A DNA stretch of 64,000 nucleotides from Nocardiopsis sinuspersici (GTDB lineage: Bacteria > Actinomycetota > Actinomycetes > Streptosporangiales > Streptosporangiaceae), in assembly GCA_008638415.1 (NCBI GenBank), contig VWVT01000005.1:248001-312000 (forward strand), given 5' to 3'. A model generated the notes under the pieces. The model worked only from the letters and a program-made list of their open reading frames with translations. It was not told the origin of the DNA and did not search any database. The stretch's first letter is position 1; each line of letters starts with the position of its first letter. Both the position numbers and the translations under genes were made by a program. Of the stretch, positions 27,817-36,180 are shown in pieces.

Positions 27817-28563
27817 ATGGTCCTCGCCGAACTCACCAAGCTGCGCCGGTCGGCCCTGTGGATCGTGGCCGTGGTGCTGCCCCTGCTCGCGGTCGTCACG
27901 GGATCCGTGAACTACGGCGGCAACACGGAGACCCTCTCGGTCGGATGGGCGTCCTACTGGTCGCAGGTCGTCATCTTCTACGGCATGTTGTTCATGTCGA
28001 TGGGGATCGCTGTGATGGCGTCGGCAGCGTGGCGGATGGAGCACCGCGGCCACAACTGGAACCTGTTGATGGCCACGCCCGCCCGGGCCCTCTCGGTCAT
28101 CGGCTCCAAACTCGCCGCGCTCGCCCTGGTGGTCGCGGTCATGCAGCTCGTCCTGCTCGTGCTGGTGGTCCTGACCGGAAGGTTCGTCCTGGGCCTGGAC
28201 GGCTGGCCGCACTGGCACAGCGGCGCCGCGGCCCTGCTGGGTGTCGTCGCCGCGCTGCCGGTCATCGCGTTGCAGTCCCTGCTGTCGATGCTGGTCCGCT
28301 CCTTCGCCGCGCCCGTCGCCCTCGGCCTCCTGGGCTGCGTCGCCGGGGTCGGCGTCCTCTACTCCGGGGGCGGCGGAGCGGTCTCCCACCTCCTGCCCCA
28401 GGCCCTGGTCACCACGGCGCTCAGCCTGGGCAGCACGGCCGTCGCCGACGCGGGGGCCGTCGACCTGCCGGCGGCGGCCGCCGTCGTGCTCTCCGCGGCC
28501 TCGCTCACCCTCGTCCTGTGGGGCCTGGCCGCGGCGGTGCTGAGCCGCAGGGACGTGCGCTGA
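27817..28563 (+). CDS. ABC transporter permease, BcrB-like subunit 2
   Basis: The 248-residue protein has the same ABC-2 layout: MVLAELTKLRRSALWIVAVVLPLLAVVTG, a soluble loop, then about five further helices ending in SRRDVR. An in-frame GTG at 27808 would overlap the previous stop as GTGA; I prefer the ATG at 27817 because GGAGG lies ten bases upstream, but either is possible. Two different half-permeases plus one ATPase suggest a heterodimeric exporter. Confidence 0.88.
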   Translation: MVLAELTKLRRSALWIVAVVLPLLAVVTGSVNYGGNTETLSVGWASYWSQVVIFYGMLFMSMGIAVMASAAWRMEHRGHNWNLLMATPARALSVIGSKLAALALVVAVMQLVLLVLVVLTGRFVLGLDGWPHWHSGAAALLGVVAALPVIALQSLLSMLVRSFAAPVALGLLGCVAGVGVLYSGGGGAVSHLLPQALVTTALSLGSTAVADAGAVDLPAAAAVVLSAASLTLVLWGLAAAVLSRRDVR

Positions 28564-28583
28564 GCGCCTGCCCCGGAACGGGA

Positions 28584-28614
28584 ACGGCCGGCCGGAGGAG
28601 ATCCGGCCGGCCGT
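28584..28614 (+). terminator. Terminator hairpin of the ABC operon
   Basis: ACGGCCGGCCGGA and TCCGGCCGGCCGT form a perfect 13-base stem with a 5-base loop, 20 bases after the permease stop. Confidence 0.75.
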
Positions 28615-28662
28615 CACCGCGGGAACGCGCGGAGCGCGCCCCCGCGCCCGTACACGCGGGTG

Positions 28663-28696
28663 CCCGGCCCCGGCGGCGCGTGCCGCCGGGGCCGGG
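28663..28696 (-). terminator. Terminator hairpin of the secreted nuclease
   Basis: CCCGGCCCCGGCGGC and GCCGCCGGGGCCGGG form a perfect 15-base stem with a 4-base loop, about 40 bases past the nuclease stop on the minus strand. Confidence 0.7.
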
Positions 28697-28753
28697 CCCG
28701 GGTCAGGGGCGTCCCGGCGGGGCCGGGCCCGGGTCAGGGGCGTCCCGGCGGGG
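28688..28753. repeat. 35-bp direct repeat, period 31, over the nuclease stop codon
   Basis: The 35 bases at 28688-28722 recur exactly at 28719-28753. The second copy contains the stop of the nuclease gene and its last six codons; the first copy lies in its 3' untranslated region. It looks like a recent slippage duplication. Confidence 0.8.
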
Positions 28754-31175
28754 TGCCGCGGCGGACGTCCAGCCACAGCACCTGCGGGTCGTGGTCGCTG
28801 ACCTGGTCGTGGAACTCGGAGTTGAGCCGCGCGATCCCGTAGTCGACCCGGCCCGCGATCGCCTGGCTGACCAGGATGTGGTCCAGGGCCTGGGAGTTGC
28901 CGTCGTACACGTAGTTGTAGCGCTCCCCCTCGGGCAGGTCCGCCATCGGGTTGTCCAGGGGCCCGTCGACGGTGAGGATCTCCAGGGTCCGGGAGAACTG
29001 GAAGTCGTTCAGGTCGCCCATGACCACCAGGTTGGCCTGCGGGTCCACGGCCAGCAGCTCCTCCGCGAACCCGCGCACGAGTTCGGCCTGGGCGTGGCGC
29101 TGGGTCTCGCTGCCGCGCTCCGGCGGCTGGTTGACGCCGTGCAGGGACTGGTCGCCGCCCTTGGAGTTGAAGTGGTTGGTGACCACGTAGACGTCCCGGT
29201 TCAGGGCGCGGAAGTGGCCGACCAGCGGCTTGCGGCTGGACTTCCAGGCCTCGTTCTCCGGGTCGATCCGGCCCGGGGACACCGACAGCTCGGCGCCGCG
29301 CCTGCCCTCCACGACCTCCACCGCGGTGGTGGCGTCGCCGCCCTCGCGGTCCACGAACCGCACGCGCGCGGGGTCGAACAGGAACGCGTTGCGGATGTTG
29401 CCGCCCGGCTGTCCGCCGTCCTGCTTGTCCTGCGGACTGATCTGCCGCCACTCGTAGGAGGGGCCGCCCCGGGCCTCGACCGCGGCCACCAGCCGGTCCA
29501 GGGTGACGTCGGCGTCCACGACGCCGTCGTCGGTCGGGCCGGTGTTGTCCTGGATCTCCTCCAGGCCGATGATGTCGGGCGAGTTCAGGGACTCGACGAT
29601 CCCCGAGGCCAGCTCGTCGTACTTGGCCTGGTCGGCCCGCCCGCCGAGGTTCTCGACGTTGTAGGTGGCGACGCTGACCTCGTAGCGCTCGGCGTCGCGG
29701 ACGCCGGTGCGCTCCAGGCCGCCGGACACGTGCTCGCCCAGGGTGGTGGCGCGGACGAGGTAGCCGCCGTACTGGCTGTAGTAGACGGGGCCCTCGGTGA
29801 CCCCGGCGAGGGTGTCGCCCACGTTGGCGTCGGGGAACGGGTGCCGTGCGCGGTCGAGCAGCGACTCGATCTTGACCCGGCCCGAGTTGGGCTGGTCGTA
29901 GGACCCGTAGCGGGTGCCGCCGTTGACGGTGGGGTTCTGCTCGGGCTTGGTGGTCACCCACAGGGCTTCGTAGTCGTCGGTGGCGCCGACCACGGGGGCG
30001 TCCTCCACGCGGACGAGCATGTGCTCGTGCGCGGCCCAGAAGTCCAGGGCGTAGGCCTGCGGCTCCAGCGTGAGGCCGGAGACGTCCCCGCCGGGCTCGG
30101 GCGCGTACGCCTCGGGGATCGCGTCCCCGTCCAGCAGGACGGAGCCGGGTACCGCGTTGCCCGAGGACAGGACGGTCCAGCGTGCCTGGCTCAACTGGGT
30201 GATGGTCTGCGCTCCGGAGGAGGGCCGGTACTCGCTGACCCGTCCGGCGGCCAGGACCTCGTCGCCCACGGCCACGTCGGGGGTGGTGGAGCCAGTGAAG
30301 ACGAACAGCGCCTCGCTGGTGCGCGGGTCGCCGTCGCCCTCGGTGTCCTGGAACCAGAAGCCCCGGGCCCCGCCGAAGGCGTTGACCGCGGTGACCACGC
30401 CGGGCAGGCCCGTGACCTGCTGTCCGACGTGCGGGGAGGTGCGGGTGGTGCCCTGGACGTCGTGGACGCGCAGGTCGCCGGGCTCGACGGGCTCCTCGGG
30501 GCCGTCCCCGCCCCCGTCGCCGCCGCCCGGGGTCTCGCCCGCCGTGTTGGCGGGGGTGGGGGCTCCGGCGGTGAGGTCGGCCGCGTTGTCGCCGGTGTCG
30601 GTGAGGTCGGCGTCGCGCGAGGCGGAGGTGGTGTTGCTCAGCCTGGGCGCGGGCGCGTTCTCGTGGACGACGGCGTCGCCGTAGCCGACGATGTCGACGA
30701 CGTCTCCGTCCTCGGCGCACGTGGCGGCGGTGCGGCAGGTGACGGGGTCGGTGCCGCGCACGAGCAGGACGGCGCCGGCGGAGGCGGACATGTTGGCGCC
30801 GCCGGTGGCGTCGGGGGCGGGGAGTTCCACACTGCCCCCGGAGCCGGCCGCCTGGCGCACGAGGTAGTGCTCTCCGGCGCCGACCTCGCCGCCCAGCTCC
30901 GTGACCTGGACCCGGGTGTTCGGTGAAGGGCTGGCGGGCAGGTACTGCACGCTCCAGCCGTCGAGGGAGACCGCTCCGCCGGTGGGGTTGCCCAGTTCGA
31001 CGAAGTCGTTGCGCAGTTCGGCGCCGCTGTTGCCGCCTCCGCCGTACACCTCGCTGATCACCGGGGTGGTGGTGTCGGCGAGGGCGGCCGGTACCGCTCC
31101 GAGGCTGACGCCCAGGAGCACCGCCGCCGCGGCTGACGTGGACGCGATCAGGCGTCCGGGTCGGGTGGGGGACAC
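28734..31175 (-). CDS. Secreted endonuclease/exonuclease/phosphatase-fold nuclease, ExeM-like
   Basis: The 813-residue extracellular protein probably degrades DNA outside the cell for nutrition or biofilm turnover. A signal peptide (about residues 1-33, ending AALADT) precedes a lamin-tail domain (VISEVYGGGGNSGAELRNDFVELGNPT). An OB-like region (VHDVQGTTRTSPHVGQQVTGLPGVVTAV) then leads to the catalytic EEP domain from about residue 480 (SVATYNVENLGGR, IGLEEIQDN, VTNHFNSKGGDQ, VVMGDLNDF, and the final SDHDPQVLWL). All the catalytic Asn, Glu, Asp and His residues are present. GTG at 31175 follows GGAGA. The architecture matches ExeM/NucH-like proteins. No C-terminal sorting signal is seen. Confidence 0.9.
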   Translation of the reverse strand: MSPTRPGRLIASTSAAAAVLLGVSLGAVPAALADTTTPVISEVYGGGGNSGAELRNDFVELGNPTGGAVSLDGWSVQYLPASPSPNTRVQVTELGGEVGAGEHYLVRQAAGSGGSVELPAPDATGGANMSASAGAVLLVRGTDPVTCRTAATCAEDGDVVDIVGYGDAVVHENAPAPRLSNTTSASRDADLTDTGDNAADLTAGAPTPANTAGETPGGGDGGGDGPEEPVEPGDLRVHDVQGTTRTSPHVGQQVTGLPGVVTAVNAFGGARGFWFQDTEGDGDPRTSEALFVFTGSTTPDVAVGDEVLAAGRVSEYRPSSGAQTITQLSQARWTVLSSGNAVPGSVLLDGDAIPEAYAPEPGGDVSGLTLEPQAYALDFWAAHEHMLVRVEDAPVVGATDDYEALWVTTKPEQNPTVNGGTRYGSYDQPNSGRVKIESLLDRARHPFPDANVGDTLAGVTEGPVYYSQYGGYLVRATTLGEHVSGGLERTGVRDAERYEVSVATYNVENLGGRADQAKYDELASGIVESLNSPDIIGLEEIQDNTGPTDDGVVDADVTLDRLVAAVEARGGPSYEWRQISPQDKQDGGQPGGNIRNAFLFDPARVRFVDREGGDATTAVEVVEGRRGAELSVSPGRIDPENEAWKSSRKPLVGHFRALNRDVYVVTNHFNSKGGDQSLHGVNQPPERGSETQRHAQAELVRGFAEELLAVDPQANLVVMGDLNDFQFSRTLEILTVDGPLDNPMADLPEGERYNYVYDGNSQALDHILVSQAIAGRVDYGIARLNSEFHDQVSDHDPQVLWLDVRRGTPPGRP

Positions 31176-31395
31176 GTGTTCTCCGGAAGTGACTGGGGGT
31201 CGGGGGCGTGCACATCATGACCTCTGTGGATGTCCGACCGAAAGAGACGACGTGAAAAGGAGGCGAAGCGGTACACAGTTGGTGCAAACGGACTACCTAT
31301 CGGTAACCCGGCCCTCGTGCGATTCCCCAAATACCGACGGCCAGCGGGCTGGCCGGAAACGTTGACGGTGTGACGGGCGGGACCTCCCCGCTGCT

Positions 31396-31450
31396 GATCT
31401 TGCTCCCAGTGGCACTGTCGGTGCCCCACAGTGCCGCTGGGAGCAAGATC
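31396..31450. terminator. Long palindrome (23-bp arms) after pnkp
   Basis: Arms 31396-31418 and 31428-31450 pair with a single G-T exception around a 9-base loop and begin GATCTTGCTCCCAG. It lies 13 bases past the pnkp stop, so it probably ends the hen1-pnkp transcript. The outer GATCTTG/CAAGATC is shared with the palindrome at 15853-15909. Confidence 0.7.
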
Positions 31451-31462
31451 GTCCGGCGCGCG

Positions 31463-34057
31463 TCACAGCCGCGGGTCGACCGGCTCCGACTCCAGCGCCA
31501 GCACCGCGAACACCGGCTCGTGCACGCGCCAGAGCGGTTCGCGCCGGGCGTGCCGGGCCAGGGCCTCCAGGCCCAGCTTGTGCTCGCGCATGGCCAGGCC
31601 GCTCTTGCGGCCCACGTCGCGGTCCTTGAGGACCTCCAGCCGCTCCGGATCGGTGTAGTCGGGGCCGTAGACGATGCGCAGGTACTCGGGACCGCGCACC
31701 TTCAGCCCGGGCTGGGCCAGGCCCTTGCGGCCGCTGGCGCGGGCGCCCAGGACCGGCTTGACCACCATGCCCTCACCGCCGGTGGAGACCAGTTCGCTCC
31801 ACCAGCCGGCGGCCGAGGCGCACGCGGCCGGGTCGGTGGTGTCCACCACCCGGTAGCGGGTGGAGCGGACCAGGCCGCTCGCCTCGGCGAGCCGCTCGGC
31901 GACCGCCATGTGCCACAGGTGGTCGGCGTCCCCGTACTCCCGCCCCTCGGAGGCCAGCACCATGAACGGCGCGTACCGGAGCCCGGCGACGCCGTCGGTG
32001 TCCCAGGAGTAGCGCCGGTAGACCCGGCTGAACTCCTCGATCTGCTCCGTGCGGCGCGCCACCCCGTCCGCCAGGCCGCCCACCGGCACACCGCGCCCGG
32101 CCGCGGCGGCGAGCGCGGCTCCGGCGGCGGGCAGTGCCGCGCGGGCGGCGGCGCCCACCGACGCGTACCGCTCGCGGATCAGCGACCGGGCCTTGGCCGA
32201 CCACGGCAGCATCTCCCCGTCCAGGGCGATCCAGTCGGTGCCCAGCCGGTCCCACAGCCCGGCGTCGGTGACCGCCCTCCGCAACCGGTCCACCACCTCC
32301 GCCTGGAGCGTCGGGTCGTTGAAGAACGGCCGGCCGGTCCGGGTGTACACGGTGCCCAGCTCACCGGGGACGAACCTGCGCTCGGCGGCGTCCCCGTCCC
32401 GGCACAGCACGGCCACGGCCCGCGACCCCATGTGCTTCTCCTCGCACACGACCTCCCCGATCCCCGAACCGCGGAAGGAGGCGAAGGCCTCGTTCGGGTG
32501 CTCCAGCAGGCCGGGTTCGGCCGAGGTCGGCGCCGGGGCCATGGTCGGCGGCAGGTACAGCAGCCAGCGCGGGTCCACGGAGAACCGGCTCATGACCTCC
32601 AGCGCGGCCAGGGTGCTGCCGCCGCCGGCGCGTACCCGGCCGTGCTCGGTCTCCACGAACATGCCGGAGCCGAGGTCGCCTGCACCGACGTCGGTGATGT
32701 CCACGACGGTGTCCGGGCGGGCCTTCGCCGCCCTCTCCGGTTCGCCGCCCAGCGGTCGCGCGGGCTCGTACCAAGTGCGGTGGGCGGCCACGTCGACCAG
32801 CTCGCGCTCGGGGTAGCGCAGCGCGGTGAGCCTGCCGCCGAACACGCAGCCGGTGTCCAGGCAGAGGGTGTTGTTGAGCCACTCGGCCCCGACCATCGGC
32901 GTGTGCCCGTAGACCACGGCGGCCCGGCCCCGGTACTCGCGCGCCCACGGCAGCCGCACCGGGAGCCCGTACTCGTCGGTCTCGCCGGTGGTATCGCCGT
33001 ACAGGGCGAAGGAGCGCACGCGGCCGGAGGCCCGCCCGTGGTAGGCCTCCTTGAGCCCGGCGTGCGCGACGACCAGCCTGCCCCCGTCCAGGATGAGGTG
33101 GCTGACCAGTCCGTCGCAGAAGTCCAGCACGCGTTCGCGGAACTCCTCGCTCTCCCGGCCCAACTGCTCCATGGTCTCGGCGAGGCCGTGGGTGAGCCGG
33201 GCCCTTCCTCCCCTGAGCACGCGGATGAGCTTGTTCTCGTGGTTGCCGGGCACGCAGAGGGCGTCGCCGTCGGCGACCATGCCCATGACCAGGCGCAGCA
33301 CGCCGGGGCTGTCGGGTCCCCGGTCCACGAGGTCGCCGACGAACACCGCCGTGCGGCCCTCGGGGTGGCGGGCGCCGACCGGGCGCCCCAGTCCGTCCCG
33401 GGAGAACGCGTAGCCGAGGTCGCCGAGCAGCTCCTCCAGCTCCTCGCGGCAGCCGTGCACGTCGCCGACGACGTCGAACGGGCCGGTGAGCTCCTTGCGG
33501 TCCGGCCAGGCGCGCTCCAGCTCGACGGTCGCGGCGTCGATCTCCTCCGGGCCGCTGAGCACGTACACCTTGCGGAAGCCCTCGCGCCGCAGCCGCTTGA
33601 CGCTCTGCCGAAGGTCGCGCCGCTGGCGCCGGATGACGTGGTCGCCGAAGTCGCGGTCGGGCCGGTCGCGGTTGCGCTCCCGGGCCAGGGCCTCGGGCAC
33701 GTCCAGCACGATGGCGGTGGACAGCACGTCGTTGGCCTTGGCCACGCGCAGCAGGTCCTGGCGCGCCCCGGCCTGCACGTTGGTGGCGTCGACCACCGCG
33801 AGCAGGCCCCGCCGCAGCCGTATGTCCACGACGGTGTGCAGGAGCGAGAACGCGTCGGCGCTGGCGGACTGGTCGTTCTCGTCGTCGCTGACCAGGCCGC
33901 GGCAGTGGTCGGAGCTGATCACCTGCGTGGACGCGAAGTGCTTGGCGGCGAAGGTGGACTTGCCCGCGCCGGACACACCGACGAGCACGACGAGCCCCAT
34001 CTCGGGCACGCCGAGCACGCGCGCAGCGGCGGTCCCGGCCTTCTCGTTCGTGCTCAT
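31463..34057 (-). CDS. pnkp: Polynucleotide kinase-phosphatase-ligase of the Pnkp/Hen1 RNA repair system
   Basis: The 864-residue cytoplasmic enzyme heals and seals broken RNA, typically tRNAs cut by ribotoxins. The 5'-kinase domain has P-loop GVSGAGKS (residues 27-34). A metallophosphatase domain has GDVHG (198-202), GDLVDRG (241-247), GNHEN (271-275), HAG (332-334) and GHTP (384-387). The C-terminal adenylyltransferase/ligase domain has EEKHMGSRA with nucleotidyl lysine 541, and later ALDGEMLPW and VVKPV. All active-site landmarks are intact. The ATG at 34057 overlaps the hen1 stop as ATGA. In known systems the ligase domain works only with Hen1, which 2'-O-methylates the repaired end. Confidence 0.95.
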   Translation of the reverse strand: MSTNEKAGTAAARVLGVPEMGLVVLVGVSGAGKSTFAAKHFASTQVISSDHCRGLVSDDENDQSASADAFSLLHTVVDIRLRRGLLAVVDATNVQAGARQDLLRVAKANDVLSTAIVLDVPEALARERNRDRPDRDFGDHVIRRQRRDLRQSVKRLRREGFRKVYVLSGPEEIDAATVELERAWPDRKELTGPFDVVGDVHGCREELEELLGDLGYAFSRDGLGRPVGARHPEGRTAVFVGDLVDRGPDSPGVLRLVMGMVADGDALCVPGNHENKLIRVLRGGRARLTHGLAETMEQLGRESEEFRERVLDFCDGLVSHLILDGGRLVVAHAGLKEAYHGRASGRVRSFALYGDTTGETDEYGLPVRLPWAREYRGRAAVVYGHTPMVGAEWLNNTLCLDTGCVFGGRLTALRYPERELVDVAAHRTWYEPARPLGGEPERAAKARPDTVVDITDVGAGDLGSGMFVETEHGRVRAGGGSTLAALEVMSRFSVDPRWLLYLPPTMAPAPTSAEPGLLEHPNEAFASFRGSGIGEVVCEEKHMGSRAVAVLCRDGDAAERRFVPGELGTVYTRTGRPFFNDPTLQAEVVDRLRRAVTDAGLWDRLGTDWIALDGEMLPWSAKARSLIRERYASVGAAARAALPAAGAALAAAAGRGVPVGGLADGVARRTEQIEEFSRVYRRYSWDTDGVAGLRYAPFMVLASEGREYGDADHLWHMAVAERLAEASGLVRSTRYRVVDTTDPAACASAAGWWSELVSTGGEGMVVKPVLGARASGRKGLAQPGLKVRGPEYLRIVYGPDYTDPERLEVLKDRDVGRKSGLAMREHKLGLEALARHARREPLWRVHEPVFAVLALESEPVDPRL

Positions 34058-35625
34058 CTGACGAAGACTCCCATCTGGGTCGGAGCGCCGGTCTCGGGGT
34101 GTTCGGACCCGACCGGCAGGTGGCGGACGCGGTAGCCGTACCTCTCGGCGACCCGGCCCGACCACAGGGCGAACTCGGCGCGCGTCCACTCGAAGCGGTG
34201 GTCGCCGTGCCGGAGGGAGCCCTCGGGCAGTCCCTCGTAGTGGGTGTTGTACTCGACGTTGGGCGTGGTCACCACGACGACGCGGGGCCGGGCCGAACCG
34301 AACACGCTCTCCTCCATCGCGGGCAGCCTCGACGGGTCGAGGTGCTCGACCACCTCCATCAGGACGGCGGCGTCGTAGCCCTCGAACCTCCTGTCGCGGT
34401 AGACCACCGAGCCCACGAGCAGGTCCGGCCTCGCGGCGGCGCCTCCCCCGCGGCCGCGGCCCTCACGGGTGTCGGCGAACAGGGGGCGGTGGCGTCCGCG
34501 CCCGCCCGGTTCGCAGCCCCGGCACACCCTGCGGTGGGCGCGCTCCAGGCTGACGACGCTGACGTCCACACCGGTGATCCGGCCCAGGGAGGGCTCGGTG
34601 ACCAGCCGCTCCAGCAGCCGCCCCGAGCCGCAGCCCAGGTCGATGACGCTGGTGGCGTCCTCGGCGCGCAGCACCGCCAGGACCGCACCGGCCCGCTGTT
34701 CGGCCAGGCTGGGCCCGCGCTCCTCGTGCGGCGGCGCCGCGGAGGCCTCCTCGAACCCCGGGTCGTCCACGTCCTCGCCCTCGGCCACGTCGTCGGCCTC
34801 GGCCAGGCGTGCCAGCGCGGTCCGCACGTAGCCGTCGCGCCGGCTGAGGTAGCGGCGGGTGATCCAGGTGCGCTCGGGGTGCCCGGCGAGCCAGCCGGTC
34901 CCGGCGCCGCCGTCCTCCCCGTCGTCCCCGTCGGTCGCAGCGGGTACGGCGGTCTCGGCGGAGCCGTCGTCCCCGGCCGTGTCCACGGCGAGCCCGCCGG
35001 CGCGCAGGAGCTTGTCGACCTCACTCCGGTCCACCCAGTAGTGCTTGTCGCCGTCCATGGCGGGCAGCAGCACGTACAGGTGGCTGAGCGCCTCGGACAG
35101 GCGCAGGGTGCCGGTGAGGGTGAGCGACAGGTAGTGCGAGTCGCCCCACCCCGGCAGCCCGGGATCGAGCGGGACCGGCTCGGCCTCCACCGTCCAGCCC
35201 AGGGGCTCGAAGAGGGCGCGGACGCGGTCGGCTCCGGCGCGGCAGGGCACCGCGGGCATGCGCAGCTCCAGCGGTATCGGCGTGCGCGCCAGTTCGGGCC
35301 GCTGCTCGCAGGTGCCGCGGAGCGCGGACCGCAGCACCCTGCCCAGTGCCACCGCGAACAGCGACGACGCCGCGTAGGGGCGGTCGTTGACGTACTGGGA
35401 GAGCGCGAAGTCGGGGGTGCGCACCGACGTGCGCGTACGCAGCAGCGCCTGCGCGTCGACGTCCAGCAGCAGCGCCGCGGTGCAGCGCTCCTCGGTGGCC
35501 TCGGGGTAGAAGACGTGCGCGGTCCCGAAGGACTGCCCGAAGCTCTGCGCCCTGTCGGGGTGTTTGTGCAGCAGGAAACCGAGGTCCGTCGCCGGGTTCG
35601 CCGTGGTCGTGATCGTCAGTAGCAC
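34054..35625 (-). CDS. hen1: 3'-terminal RNA ribose 2'-O-methyltransferase Hen1
   Basis: The 523-residue partner of Pnkp methylates the 2'-OH at the 3' end of damaged RNA, marking the repaired site against repeat cleavage, and its N-terminal half activates the Pnkp ligase. The N-terminal domain begins VLLTITTTANPATDLGFLLHKHPDR, the usual opening, and continues to about residue 260. An acidic low-complexity linker follows. The methyltransferase domain has VIDLGCGSGRLLERL and the Hen1 metal-site motif EVVEHLDPSRL, with TTPNVEYN downstream. GTG at 35625 fits the family start; an in-frame ATG at 35655 is the alternative, and neither has a strong ribosome site. Confidence 0.95.
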   Translation of the reverse strand: MLLTITTTANPATDLGFLLHKHPDRAQSFGQSFGTAHVFYPEATEERCTAALLLDVDAQALLRTRTSVRTPDFALSQYVNDRPYAASSLFAVALGRVLRSALRGTCEQRPELARTPIPLELRMPAVPCRAGADRVRALFEPLGWTVEAEPVPLDPGLPGWGDSHYLSLTLTGTLRLSEALSHLYVLLPAMDGDKHYWVDRSEVDKLLRAGGLAVDTAGDDGSAETAVPAATDGDDGEDGGAGTGWLAGHPERTWITRRYLSRRDGYVRTALARLAEADDVAEGEDVDDPGFEEASAAPPHEERGPSLAEQRAGAVLAVLRAEDATSVIDLGCGSGRLLERLVTEPSLGRITGVDVSVVSLERAHRRVCRGCEPGGRGRHRPLFADTREGRGRGGGAAARPDLLVGSVVYRDRRFEGYDAAVLMEVVEHLDPSRLPAMEESVFGSARPRVVVVTTPNVEYNTHYEGLPEGSLRHGDHRFEWTRAEFALWSGRVAERYGYRVRHLPVGSEHPETGAPTQMGVFVR

Positions 35626-35683
35626 CCGTGCATTGTGTCCGAGCGCCGCCCGCATGGCGAGGGTTTTTCGGCCGTCCCGCGGT

Positions 35684-36133
35684 TCAGCGGTCCCGGAGCG
35701 CGCGGGCGTGGTGGCGGGTGGTGAGCACGGCCGTGGCGGCCAGCACCACTGTGAGCGCCAACGCGTCGGCCACGGCCAGGAACCCCACGGACACCAGGGG
35801 AGGGGCAGGGTCCGTGAAGGACATGCACAGTTGCCACACCCCCATGGCCGAAAGCAGGTACGGGAGTGCGACGGCCAGTGCCGTGAGCGCCGGATAGGGC
35901 AGCCGGACCATCCGGACCAGCGGCCAGACCAGGACGGGGGCGAGGGGGACGGGCAGCAGGAGGAGGGCCAGCCCCGCGCCGATGTTGGCGTCGGGGGTGG
36001 TGTGGAGCGCCTCCAGGTACTGGCTGACCGCCCATCCGACGAGGTGGGACAGGGCCACCGCGGCGAAGGCGGCGGCCGTGGCGAGCAGGATCGCGCGCGG
36101 CAGGGGAACGGGGGCTTGGGGGCGGTAGGTCAT
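35684..36133 (-). CDS. Small integral membrane protein
   Basis: The 149-residue product has four hydrophobic segments (about residues 13-33, 50-70, 78-98 and 112-136) joined by short loops, with a basic C terminus RHHARALRDR. I do not recognise the family and no catalytic motif is visible. The start at 36133 is the first good methionine, with a weak ribosome site; a GTG six bases upstream is also possible. It ends 58 bases upstream of hen1 on the same strand, but nothing shows that it belongs to the RNA-repair system. Confidence 0.7.
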   Translation of the reverse strand: MTYRPQAPVPLPRAILLATAAAFAAVALSHLVGWAVSQYLEALHTTPDANIGAGLALLLLPVPLAPVLVWPLVRMVRLPYPALTALAVALPYLLSAMGVWQLCMSFTDPAPPLVSVGFLAVADALALTVVLAATAVLTTRHHARALRDR

Positions 36134-36180
36134 GCTCACAGAGTGCCCGGCGCGCGTCCCCTCCGCCTGAGTAGCGGTAC

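Noticed and set aside
27858..30926. A 1022-residue open frame on the plus strand opposite the nuclease gene
   Set aside because: It is the antisense shadow of the secreted nuclease, which has a signal peptide, known domains and a ribosome site.
27667..31287. A 1206-residue open frame on the minus strand, across the ABC permeases and nuclease
   Set aside because: It is Arg/Pro/Gly/His-rich, has no recognisable domain and covers two real gene sets in other frames; it is open only because stop codons are rare in GC-rich DNA.
31370..34135. A 921-residue plus-strand frame opposite pnkp
   Set aside because: The minus-strand frame encodes Pnkp with all catalytic motifs; the plus frame has shadow composition.
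31463..35625. hen1-pnkp as a new defence system
   Set aside because: The domain set and operon structure match the characterised Pnkp/Hen1 RNA-repair pair, so it is known, not new.
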